NCBI GenBank assembly: GCA_944329255.1
Contig: CALVIA010000065.1
Location: 1 to 5,703, forward strand
Reading direction: 5' to 3'
DNA from: an uncultured Bacilli bacterium
GTDB lineage: Bacteria; Bacillota_I; Bacilli_A; RF39; UBA660
DNA length: 5,703 bases
The translations under genes were made by a program, and so were the position numbers. Shown here piece after piece: positions 1 through 5,667 of this stretch. The notes under the pieces are model-generated. The model had not been told where the DNA came from. It made no database searches and worked only from the letters and a program-made list of their open reading frames with translations. Position 1 is the stretch's first letter; each line of letters opens with the position of its first letter.

Positions 1-330
<330 letters not shown>

Positions 331-391
331 TATCTAATTTGTTGCAAAAACCTTATTATCATGTTTTCAGAGAATTAATTTCTCTATATTT
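331..391 (+). other. 23S-5S internal transcribed spacer
   Basis: About 60 nt of transcribed spacer separate the two rRNAs, and there is no tRNA in it. It contains a small hairpin, AGAGAA (369-374) with TTCTCT (380-385) around a 5-nt loop, just ahead of 5S. By position this could be a structure used in processing, but that is inference. The long processing stem that normally flanks 23S cannot be tested, because the 5' side of 23S lies outside the window. Confidence 0.6.
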
Positions 392-499
392 ATACTGGTG
401 ATGATGGCTAAGTGGATACACCTGTTCCCATCCCGAACACAGAAGTTAAGCACTTATACGCCGAAAATAGTGTATGCTAAAATAGGAAATTGCCAGTAT
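392..499 (+). rRNA. rrf: 5S ribosomal RNA, short form (about 108 nt)
   Basis: The ends form helix I: ATACTGG (392-398) pairs exactly with CCAGTAT (493-499). Helix II is visible as TAAGTG (409-414) with CACTTA (451-456). The conserved loop B/C core CCGAACACAGAAGTTAAGC lies at 433-451, and the loop-E-side ATAGG motif is near 481-485. Total length is about 108 nt against about 116-120 nt in most bacteria. Compared by eye with E. coli 5S, the gap falls between ATAGTG (467-472) and ATGC (474-477), where the outer stem-loop of helix IV should be; about 11 nt are missing there. The flanking sequence is intact, so this reads as a real shortened arm rather than a damaged gene. Shortened 5S of 104-113 nt is known in mycoplasmas and hints at the lineage. 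The exact ends could differ by 1-2 nt. Confidence 0.95.
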
Positions 500-512
500 T
501 TTTTTTGTATTT

Positions 513-538
513 AAATCGATATTAATCGATTTTTTTTT
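513..538 (+). terminator. Rho-independent terminator of the rRNA operon
   Basis: AAATCGAT (513-520) pairs with ATCGATTT (525-532) around a 4-nt loop, giving an 8-bp stem followed by T to position 538. The stem has only two G:C pairs per strand, typical of such an AT-rich genome. A first T-tract at 499-506, directly after 5S helix I, may also help release the transcript. The placement after 5S and before a protein operon fits the end of the rRNA transcription unit. Confidence 0.75.
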
Positions 539-564
539 ACATTTACATCTATATTTTATATTTT
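536..564 (+). promoter_or_regulatory. Candidate sigma-A-type promoter for the tsaE operon
   Basis: A TTTACA -35-like box (536-541) and a TATTTT -10-like box (559-564) are 17 bp apart, ahead of the first t6A gene. The -35 overlaps the end of the rRNA terminator T-tract. A second possible -10, TATTAT at 579-584, lies downstream. In DNA this AT-rich, matches of this quality arise easily by chance, so the exact position is weakly supported. Confidence 0.3.
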
Positions 565-621
565 TTTTATTTATATTGTATTATGTGCACATTTTATATT
601 ATAATAATTATGGTGATAAAT

Positions 622-1074
622 ATGGATTATAAAATAATAACTAAAAGTGAAGAAGAAACAATTGAATTAGCTCAAAATTTAGAATCAGAAAAATTTCCTA
701 ATATGGTTATTTGTTTAATAGGAGATTTAGGAAGTGGAAAAACAGTTTTTACAAAAGGTTTTGCTCAATCATTAGGAATAGAAGAAAATATTACATCTCC
801 AACTTTTAATATAATAAAAGAGTATACTGGAGGTGAAATGAATTTATATCATATGGATGTATATAGATTAGATGGTAATATTAAAAATATTGGTTTAGAA
901 GAATATTTTAACAAAGACGGAATTGTTATAATTGAATGGGCTGACATGATAGAAGAGTTTTTACCAGAGGAAAGGCTTGAAATTAGATTTAAATTAAAAG
1001 ATGAAAATACAAGAACAATTACATTTATACCTCATGGAACAAAATATGAGGAAATATGTGAGGCAATACTTTGA
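622..1074 (+). CDS. tsaE: tRNA threonylcarbamoyladenosine biosynthesis ATPase TsaE
   Basis: TsaE is the small cytosolic ATPase that binds TsaB-TsaD and is needed for turnover of the complex adding threonylcarbamoyl to A37 of ANN-decoding tRNAs. The protein is 150 aa, the usual family length. The Walker A loop GDLGSGKT is at residues 34-41 with Lys40 and Thr41. The family motifs SPTF (59-62), HMDVYRL (77-83) and EWAD (105-108) are all present. The start chosen is ATG at 622, preceded by GGTGAT (612-617). An in-frame ATG at 583 would add 13 residues (MCTFYIIIIMVIN) that the family lacks, has no Shine-Dalgarno site and overlaps a possible -10 box. It is the first gene of tsaE-tsaB-rimI-tsaD; its TGA overlaps the tsaB start by 4 nt, suggesting translational coupling. 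Confidence 0.95.
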   Translation: MDYKIITKSEEETIELAQNLESEKFPNMVICLIGDLGSGKTVFTKGFAQSLGIEENITSPTFNIIKEYTGGEMNLYHMDVYRLDGNIKNIGLEEYFNKDGIVIIEWADMIEEFLPEERLEIRFKLKDENTRTITFIPHGTKYEEICEAIL

Positions 1075-1700
1075 TTACTCTTTTTATTGACACAAGCACT
1101 TCATTTTTAAATATAGCTATATTTAAAAATGATATTTTAATTGAAAAAAAATCAATACATTCTATAGAACATTCAAAATATATTATGAGTGAAATAGAAA
1201 AAATTTTTAAAAAAAATAATATTTTACCAACTGATGTAAAAAAAATAATGGTTACTATAGGGCCTGGATCATTTACAGGAATTCGTATAGGTGTTACAAT
1301 TGCTAAAATTTATGCTTGGGCTTGTAAAATAAATATAATTCCTATTTCAACATTAAAAGCATTTGCTTTATCATCAAATAATAAAGCTTATTATCTCCCT
1401 CTAATTGATGCAAGAAGAGGTTATGTATATGCTTCATTATTTGATGAAAATTATAATGAGATATTAAAAGAACAATATATAAAAATAGATGATTTAAAAG
1501 AAAAAATTTTAAAATTTGAAAACATAAATTATATTTCAGATGAAGAAATAACAGGAGTAAAAACTGAGTTAATTAATTTAAATCCAGAAAATATTTTTAA
1601 TTATTATAAAAATAAGAGTGGAATTTCACCACATAGAATTATTCCAAATTATTTAAAAAAAACTGAGGCAGAGGAAAAAATAGGTGATATATATGATTAA
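1071..1700 (+). CDS. tsaB: tRNA threonylcarbamoyladenosine biosynthesis protein TsaB
   Basis: TsaB is a catalytically inactive ASKHA-fold paralogue of TsaD. It dimerises with TsaD and forms the platform for TsaE in t6A synthesis. The 209-aa product has IDTST (6-10), His34 in the SIEHSK segment, GPGSFTGIRIG (64-74), DARR (113-116) and the closing YLKKTEAE segment (194-201). It is slightly shorter than many TsaB proteins (about 220-240 aa), but the N- and C-terminal motifs are both present. The start is TTG at 1071: it puts the IDTST motif at the normal distance from the N-terminus, no ATG or GTG serves better, and TGAGG (1059-1063) sits 7 nt upstream as ribosome binding site. The TTGA overlap with tsaE indicates coupling. 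The last 8 nt overlap rimI. Confidence 0.93.
   Translation: MITLFIDTSTSFLNIAIFKNDILIEKKSIHSIEHSKYIMSEIEKIFKKNNILPTDVKKIMVTIGPGSFTGIRIGVTIAKIYAWACKINIIPISTLKAFALSSNNKAYYLPLIDARRGYVYASLFDENYNEILKEQYIKIDDLKEKILKFENINYISDEEITGVKTELINLNPENIFNYYKNKSGISPHRIIPNYLKKTEAEEKIGDIYD
1682..1688 (+). promoter_or_regulatory. Ribosome binding site that decides the rimI start
   Basis: AGGTGAT is complementary to the 16S tail (5'-ATCACCT) and lies 4 nt before ATG 1693, inside the last codons of tsaB. Related GGTGAT at 612-617 (tsaE, 4-nt spacer) and GTGAT at 2100-2104 (tsaD, 3-nt spacer) show a shared style. The pairing reaches the extreme 3' end of the 16S tail, so the short spacer is normal when aligned to that tail. 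This argues against the GTG at 1684 as a start. Confidence 0.75.
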
Positions 1701-2103
1701 AGAATATAGTGAAAAATATTTTAATTATGTTAATGTACTTGGTAGAGAAATATCTTCGAACTATATATTAAATTTATCTCCAGTTTCAAAATGTTTTGTT
1801 TATGAAGAAGATGAAGAAATTGTTGGCTTTATTTTAATTGATTTATTTGATGATAGGGCAGAAGTTATTGATATTGCTGTATCACTGCTTTATAGAAATA
1901 AAAAAATAGGTGATAAATTATTAAAACATATAATAGAAATATGTAAAAATAAAGGCTGCGAAAATATCACTTTAGAGGTAAAAGTAAATAATCAGCCAGC
2001 AATAAAATTATATAAAAATAATGGATTTAAAATTTTAAGTATAAGAAAAAAATATTATTCTAATGGAACATTAGATGCTTATTTAATGATAAGAAAGTTG
2101 TGA
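1693..2103 (+). CDS. rimI: Ribosomal-protein-alanine N-acetyltransferase RimI (GNAT)
   Basis: This is a GNAT acetyltransferase of 136 aa, the family member normally encoded between tsaB and tsaD. In E. coli RimI acetylates the N-terminal alanine of ribosomal protein S18; homologues may act on other N-termini. Visible parts are the beta strand EEIVGFILI (41-49), the acetyl-CoA loop around RNKKIG (68-73), LEVKVNN (94-100, Glu95 near the usual catalytic-glutamate segment), the ALYxxxGF-type motif IKLYKNNGF (104-112) and RKKYYSNGTLDAYLM (118-132). In the acetyl-CoA loop (R-x-x-G-x-G/A), the first glycine is Lys71, while Gly73 is kept. The start is ATG at 1693, with a strong AGGTGAT site at 1682-1688 and a 4-nt spacer. 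A GTG at 1684 lies inside that site and is not a likely start. Function in S18 acetylation is by family and context. Confidence 0.88.
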   Translation: MIKEYSEKYFNYVNVLGREISSNYILNLSPVSKCFVYEEDEEIVGFILIDLFDDRAEVIDIAVSLLYRNKKIGDKLLKHIIEICKNKGCENITLEVKVNNQPAIKLYKNNGFKILSIRKKYYSNGTLDAYLMIRKL

Positions 2104-2107
2104 TAAT

Positions 2108-3133
2108 ATGAAAGATATATATATATTAGGAATTGAGTCTTCATGTGACGAAATGAGTGCTAGTATTATAAAAAATGGAAATGAAGAAATAAAAACAATC
2201 ATTTTATCCCAGATGGATATACATAAGAAATATGGAGGGGTAGTTCCAGAAATTGCTAGTAGATGTCATATTGAAAGTGCAACTATGGTTTTAGAAGAAT
2301 TATTTTCTGATATCGATATTTCATTTAAGGATATTACAGCAATAGCAGTTACACATGGACCGGGTTTAATTGGATCTTTACTTGTTGGACTTCAAATTGC
2401 AAAAACACTTTCATTTGTTTATCAAAAACCTCTTATTCCTGTGCATCATATTGCTGGACATATTTATGCAAATAATTTGGTAAAAGAAATGCAATTCCCT
2501 TTATTATGTTTAGTAGTAAGTGGTGGACATACAGATTTAATTTATATGAAAGACCACTTTGAATTTGAGAAAATAGGTGGAACATTAGATGATGCTGTTG
2601 GTGAGTGTTATGATAAAGTAGCAAGAATAATGAATATTCCATATCCTGGAGGGCCTGTAATAGATAAATTAGCGCATAAAGGAGCTCATACCTATCATCT
2701 TCCTTTACCATTAGATGATGATTCATTTAATTTTAGTTTTAGTGGATTAAAAAGTGCTGTAATTAATTTAGTGCATAATGAAAAACAGAGAAATAATGAA
2801 ATAAATGTAGAAAATTTATGTACAACATTTCAGGATAACGTGGTTGAAATTATTTCAAAAAAAACAATGAAAGCAATACAAAAATTTAATATTAAAAATC
2901 TTGCTATTTGTGGAGGAGTATCCGCTAATAGTGGACTTCGTGAAAAATTTGAAATTTTATGTAAAAAAAATAATATAAATCTTTCCATGCCATCAATAAA
3001 ATATTGTACAGATAATGCTGCAATGATTGCAACTGCGGGTTTTTTTGCTTATCAAAAGGGTATAAAAAGTGATATGTCACTTAATGCTAAAGCTACAGAG
3101 AGTTTAAAAGAATATATACAAAATTATAAATAG
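2108..3133 (+). CDS. tsaD: tRNA N6-adenosine threonylcarbamoyltransferase TsaD
   Basis: TsaD (Kae1/Qri7 family, formerly Gcp/YgjD) transfers the threonylcarbamoyl group from TC-AMP to N6 of A37 in ANN-decoding tRNAs, working with TsaB and TsaE. The 341-aa protein has the normal family length. Visible are the ASKHA phosphate-binding GIESSCDE (8-15), VVPEIASRCH (45-54), GPGLIGSLLVG (84-94), and the metal-binding HxxxH at His114 and His118, with the third ligand Asp302 in CTDNAAMIA (300-308). SGGHT (138-142), GECYDKVAR (165-173), GGP (181-183), FSGLKSA (211-217) and GGVSAN (269-274) are also present. No key residue appears lost. The ATG follows the rimI stop by 4 nt, with GTGAT (2100-2104) as a modest binding site. 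It is the last gene of the operon; a hairpin terminator begins at its stop codon. Confidence 0.97.
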   Translation: MKDIYILGIESSCDEMSASIIKNGNEEIKTIILSQMDIHKKYGGVVPEIASRCHIESATMVLEELFSDIDISFKDITAIAVTHGPGLIGSLLVGLQIAKTLSFVYQKPLIPVHHIAGHIYANNLVKEMQFPLLCLVVSGGHTDLIYMKDHFEFEKIGGTLDDAVGECYDKVARIMNIPYPGGPVIDKLAHKGAHTYHLPLPLDDDSFNFSFSGLKSAVINLVHNEKQRNNEINVENLCTTFQDNVVEIISKKTMKAIQKFNIKNLAICGGVSANSGLREKFEILCKKNNINLSMPSIKYCTDNAAMIATAGFFAYQKGIKSDMSLNAKATESLKEYIQNYK

Positions 3134-3161
3134 TTCTTTTGATTTAAGAACTTTTTTTTTT
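3132..3161 (+). terminator. Rho-independent terminator after tsaD
   Basis: AGTTCTT (3132-3138) pairs with AAGAACT (3146-3152) around a 7-nt loop and is followed by an unbroken T run to 3161. The stem starts inside the tsaD TAG stop codon, so the operon ends with almost no 3' untranslated sequence. This separates the t6A operon from the amidoligase gene. Confidence 0.85.
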
Positions 3162-3171
3162 AATATTTTTA

Positions 3172-3180
3172 TGTTAAAAT
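3172..3180 (+). promoter_or_regulatory. Extended -10 promoter of the amidoligase gene
   Basis: TGTTAAAAT holds a TGn extension (3172-3174) and a TAAAAT -10 box (3175-3180), 5/6 matches to TATAAT. The -35 position at 17 bp (3152-3157) is only a T-tract from the preceding terminator, so this would rely on the extended -10. The start of transcription would be near 3187, followed by an AAAGGGA ribosome binding site (3191-3197) and ATG at 3205. Its location right after a terminator supports independent transcription of the downstream gene. Confidence 0.55.
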
Positions 3181-3204
3181 ATAAAGTCAAAAAGGGAAAG
3201 TATT

Positions 3205-4299
3205 ATGAATAAAAATTTAGAAAATAATTATGATATATTTAGATTTTTAGATATGAAATCAAATACAATTATATCTTTGCTTAATAAAAATGATTTAGAG
3301 CAATTATTGTATTATTTAGAAAAGTATTATTTAGAATTAAGAAAAAATATAAATATAGAAAAAGATATAACATTTGGTATAGAAATTGAGACAGAAAATA
3401 TTAATAGAAAAGATTTAATAAATAACTTTTATAAACATAATATTTTATATTATAAATCAAATAATATATGTGGATATAATTTAGAAAAACATTATGAAAA
3501 AAAACAAGAAAAAATAAATAATTGGTATTTGTGTGATGATAAAAGTTTAACCAATGGTATTGAATTAGTTTCACCTATTTTTACTGATAAAGAAGATGCA
3601 TGGATAGATATAGAAGAAAAATGTTTAGAATTAAAAAAATATAGTGAAATAGGAATAAATTCAGGAGGACACATACATATTGGAGCAAATGCATTAAAAA
3701 ATTCTGGAAAAAGTCTTATTAATTTATTGCTATTGTGGTCAACATATGAAAATATAATATACAGGTTTTCATATGGAGAATATTTATATAATAGGATAAG
3801 TGTTCCATTATGTGCAAACCTATCAAGAAATAAATTTTGGAGAATTTATAAAACTTATGAAAAAAAAGTTTATAAAAATGATAAAGTTCCACCAAAAATG
3901 ATTATAGAATTAAGTAATAATAGATATCAAACAATAAACTTTTCAAATATGAAATTCACTGAAGAAGCAAGACTTCATGAATATGGAAATACAATAGAAT
4001 TCAGATGTGCCAATGGAACACTCAATCCAATTATTTGGCAAAATAATATAAATTTGTTTACAAAAATGATAGAATATTCCAATAAATATAATTATGATAA
4101 AGAAAAAATTGTAAAAAGAAGAAAAGATGAAATTTTGGTTGATACATTTATTTATAAAAATATATTTTTAACACAAGCAATAGAGTTTGTAGATTTAATT
4201 TTTAATAATAATTTAGATAAAATTTACTTTTTGAGGCAATATCTTAAATCATTTGAAGAAAAAGATTCATATGAAAAAGCAAAAAAATTTACAATTTAA
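3205..4299 (+). CDS. Putative amidoligase (Amidoligase_2-type COOH-NH2 ligase)
   Basis: The 364-aa protein resembles the putative amidoligase family (PF12224), which has a glutamine-synthetase/glutamate-cysteine-ligase fold. Such enzymes are predicted to use ATP to join a carboxylate to an amine, and most have no known substrate. Visible motifs, in order, are FGIEIETE (57-64), with acidic residues expected to bind metal-ATP, DDKSLTNGIELVSPIF (111-126), GGHIHIGA (154-161), with His156 and His158, NRISVPLC (196-203), and TIEFRCANGTLNP (263-275), with Glu264 and Arg267. The order and spacing fit an intact catalytic domain. Residues 1-55 form a charged, probably helical N-terminal extension, and 280-364 a helical tail. 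There is no signal peptide or membrane segment, so it is likely cytosolic. ATG 3205 has AAAGGGA 7 nt upstream. It is a single-gene unit converging on the glycosyltransferase. Family assignment is from motif recognition; the reaction is inferred. Confidence 0.78.
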   Translation: MNKNLENNYDIFRFLDMKSNTIISLLNKNDLEQLLYYLEKYYLELRKNINIEKDITFGIEIETENINRKDLINNFYKHNILYYKSNNICGYNLEKHYEKKQEKINNWYLCDDKSLTNGIELVSPIFTDKEDAWIDIEEKCLELKKYSEIGINSGGHIHIGANALKNSGKSLINLLLLWSTYENIIYRFSYGEYLYNRISVPLCANLSRNKFWRIYKTYEKKVYKNDKVPPKMIIELSNNRYQTINFSNMKFTEEARLHEYGNTIEFRCANGTLNPIIWQNNINLFTKMIEYSNKYNYDKEKIVKRRKDEILVDTFIYKNIFLTQAIEFVDLIFNNNLDKIYFLRQYLKSFEEKDSYEKAKKFTI

Positions 4300-4324
4300 A
4301 AGAATATTATATATTCTTTTTTTT
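4298..4324. terminator. Shared hairpin between convergent genes
   Basis: AAAAGAATAT (4298-4307) pairs with ATATTCTTTT (4311-4320) around the 3-nt loop TAT, a 10-bp stem with T continuing to 4324. It is a good terminator for the plus-strand amidoligase. It begins within that gene's TAA (4297-4299) and contains the minus-strand glycosyltransferase stop codon (4309-4307). For the minus strand, the T-tract is only the four bases of the stem itself, so termination in that direction is probably weaker. The A-rich final codons of the glycosyltransferase (KKKNI end) supply the plus-strand T run. Confidence 0.8.
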
Positions 4325-5398
4325 CATAAAAATTTCTTTATTATTTTTTAATCTTTTTTCTTTAGGATTCATTTTTATTGCTAAATCAACATATTTTAAT
4401 GCATCATCAATATTGCCAATATTATAATAAGAAATTGATAATAAATCATAAATAGTAGAATCCCAACTAAAAGTTTCATTAATATATGTTTTATTATGCG
4501 ATTTAATTTTTAATGCATCATTGCAAAATTTTATTACTTCGTTCCAATTTTTTAAATTATATTCTAAAAAAGCTCTTTCAACGTATGGATCTCTCAAGTA
4601 TGGAGCTTCAGCTATAGCTTTGTCAAGCCACATTTTTGCTTCATCAAATCTTTTTAAATTTTGATAACATCTAGAAATAAATCTCATTGAAGCACATCTT
4701 TCGTCTTCCCATGTTGCACTTGGTAAAGATAAATGTTTAATAAGTGTATCTATTGAATCATTCCACATCCCATAATACATGTATTCCCTGCCTAGATAAT
4801 GAAGATTTCTATCATCTTCCGGACATTCTTTTACAGATAATTCCAGTAATTTAAGGTATTGACCTCTGGATTTGCTTTTATCAGGAAAATGATTTAAGGT
4901 GATTTCATCTGTTGTTACTTTTTTTTCAATACCTTTTCCAATATAAGTTAATATTTCATGAACTGGGTGAGTCCATATATAATCATTTCTACTATGTATT
5001 TTTTCAGTATAAAAATTTACAAGGGGTTTATTATTTTCATCTAAACTCCAATTATAATTATAAGCACATCTTGTAACACCATCATTCCAAATATTTTCTA
5101 AATTTGATCTCCAACCTGGTTCAAAAACTTCATCTAAATCAGTACAAACACATATATCATAGTCTTTTGGAACCATATCTAAAGACATATTCCTTGCTTC
5201 ATCAAATCTAAAATTTTTAAACTCTTTTTGTAAAAAAAATACATTATTTTCTTTCAATTTATTTAAAGTATTGTCAGTTGAACCAGTATCTAAAACATAT
5301 ATATTATCTGCTTCTTTCATTGAATTTACCCATTTATCAACAAATTTTTCTTCATTTTTACAAATTGCATAAACAGCAACTTTATATTTATTTTTCAT
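4307..5398 (-). CDS. Family 2 glycosyltransferase with C-terminal TPR region
   Basis: This 363-aa protein joins a GT-A, family-2 glycosyltransferase domain to TPR-like helices. The N-terminal AICKNEEKFV (11-20), DTGSTDNT (37-44), FDEARN (65-70) and the metal/nucleotide-sugar DxD in CTDLDE (85-90; Asp87, Asp89) are clear. HPVHE (145-149) and LNHFP (168-172) belong to the acceptor-side half of the domain. Residues about 197-363 hold repeated helix pairs (LHYLGREYMYYGMWNDSID, RCYQNLKRFDEAKMWLDKA, YYNIGNIDDALKYVDLAI). There is no membrane helix or signal, so it acts in the cytoplasm. This architecture occurs in protein/peptide glycosyltransferases such as SunS and in enzymes near collagen-like proteins. 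Donor and acceptor are unknown. ATG 5398 is chosen over TTG 5410 because GAGGTG at 5408-5403 is its ribosome binding site. A collagen-like gene lies upstream on the same strand. Confidence 0.88.
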   Translation of the reverse strand: MKNKYKVAVYAICKNEEKFVDKWVNSMKEADNIYVLDTGSTDNTLNKLKENNVFFLQKEFKNFRFDEARNMSLDMVPKDYDICVCTDLDEVFEPGWRSNLENIWNDGVTRCAYNYNWSLDENNKPLVNFYTEKIHSRNDYIWTHPVHEILTYIGKGIEKKVTTDEITLNHFPDKSKSRGQYLKLLELSVKECPEDDRNLHYLGREYMYYGMWNDSIDTLIKHLSLPSATWEDERCASMRFISRCYQNLKRFDEAKMWLDKAIAEAPYLRDPYVERAFLEYNLKNWNEVIKFCNDALKIKSHNKTYINETFSWDSTIYDLLSISYYNIGNIDDALKYVDLAIKMNPKEKRLKNNKEIFMKKKNI

Positions 5399-5402
5399 AA
5401 AA

Positions 5403-5408
5403 CACCTC
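5403..5408 (-). promoter_or_regulatory. Ribosome binding site that decides the glycosyltransferase start
   Basis: On the minus strand GAGGTG (5408-5403) lies 4 nt before ATG 5398, the same spacing as for tsaE and rimI. The possible TTG start at 5410 overlaps this site and would add only MRCF, so it is rejected. Confidence 0.75.
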
Positions 5409-5415
5409 AATAAAA

Positions 5416-5427
5416 TTTATGCATAAA
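5416..5427. promoter_or_regulatory. 12-bp palindrome in the glycosyltransferase leader
   Basis: TTTATGCATAAA is a perfect palindrome 18-29 bp upstream of the glycosyltransferase ATG. It would lie in the 5' leader just below the proposed promoter and holds one of the few G:C pairs in this spacer. It could be an operator, but a single palindrome in AT-rich DNA may be chance. Confidence 0.2.
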
Positions 5428-5448
5428 ATAAAAAAATATGGTAAAAAT

Positions 5449-5477
5449 ATTTAAGAAGAAAATATTAAAAATTGTAA
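5449..5477 (-). promoter_or_regulatory. Possible promoter for the glycosyltransferase gene
   Basis: On the minus strand a weak TTACAA -35-like box (5477-5472) and a TTAAAT -10-like box (5454-5449) are 17 bp apart, giving a leader of about 45 nt before ATG 5398. The upstream terminator makes an own promoter likely, but the sequence is so AT-rich that this exact choice is uncertain. Confidence 0.25.
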
Positions 5478-5623
5478 TAGTTTTTTAAATATAATATTGT
5501 TGTAAACAAATAAAAGATAAAATTTACAAAATATATTTATATTCAAATATAAAAAAATATATACATCTAAATAAAAAATTAAATAATTTAAAAGAAATAT
5601 ATATATAATATTAATTTATAAAT

Positions 5624-5663
5624 AAAAAACTATTTATAACTAATTAAAGTTATAAATAGTTTT
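5624..5663 (-). terminator. Rho-independent terminator of the collagen-like gene
   Basis: Positions 5626-5641 and 5648-5663 are perfect reverse complements, a 16-bp stem with a 6-nt loop (5642-5647). On the minus strand the left arm ends in a run of six T (5629-5624). It begins 4 nt after the collagen-like stop codon, so it terminates that gene. T-rich sequence at 5660-5669 on the other side could allow some plus-strand function too. Confidence 0.85.
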
Positions 5664-5667
5664 ATTT

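Larger units (their letters stand above)
5399..5667. other. Extremely AT-rich intergenic region
   Basis: About 270 bp separate the glycosyltransferase from the collagen-like gene. By hand count, 5411-5667 has 21 G or C bases in 257, about 8%. It holds the glycosyltransferase ribosome binding site and probable promoter at one end, and the collagen-gene terminator at the other. Between them are A/T tracts, an ATATATATA run near 5598-5606 and an inverted repeat TTTATATT (5536-5543) with AATATAAA (5546-5553). No open reading frame of note, RNA gene or riboswitch was recognised. Confidence 0.7.

Noticed and set aside
331..391. Possible tRNA between 23S and 5S
   Set aside because: The spacer is only about 60 nt and shows no T-loop or acceptor-stem pattern.
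583..621. Upstream ATG giving tsaE a 13-residue extension
   Set aside because: There is no ribosome binding site, the added residues are hydrophobic and foreign to the family, and ATG 622 has GGTGAT at good spacing.
1684..1692. GTG start for rimI
   Set aside because: The GTG is part of the AGGTGAT ribosome binding site of ATG 1693.
2433..2726. Open frame of 97 codons on the minus strand
   Set aside because: It lies wholly inside tsaD, whose full set of family motifs is on the plus strand. The product has no recognisable motif and is rich in His, Leu and Tyr, as expected for a shadow frame.
622..3133. Mycoplasma genetic code (TGA as Trp), prompted by the short 5S
   Set aside because: TGG is used for Trp (for example in the TsaE EWAD motif), and tsaE and rimI end with TGA exactly where the families end.
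3492..3674. Open frame of 60 codons on the minus strand
   Set aside because: It lies opposite conserved amidoligase motifs, with no ribosome binding site or family resemblance seen.
5399..5410. TTG start for the glycosyltransferase
   Set aside because: The TTG overlaps the GAGGTG ribosome binding site of ATG 5398 and adds only four residues.
5536..5553. Inverted repeat with 8-bp arms and a 2-nt centre, made only of A and T in the arms
   Set aside because: In DNA of about 8% GC such pairings are expected by chance, and it has no clear position relative to a promoter.
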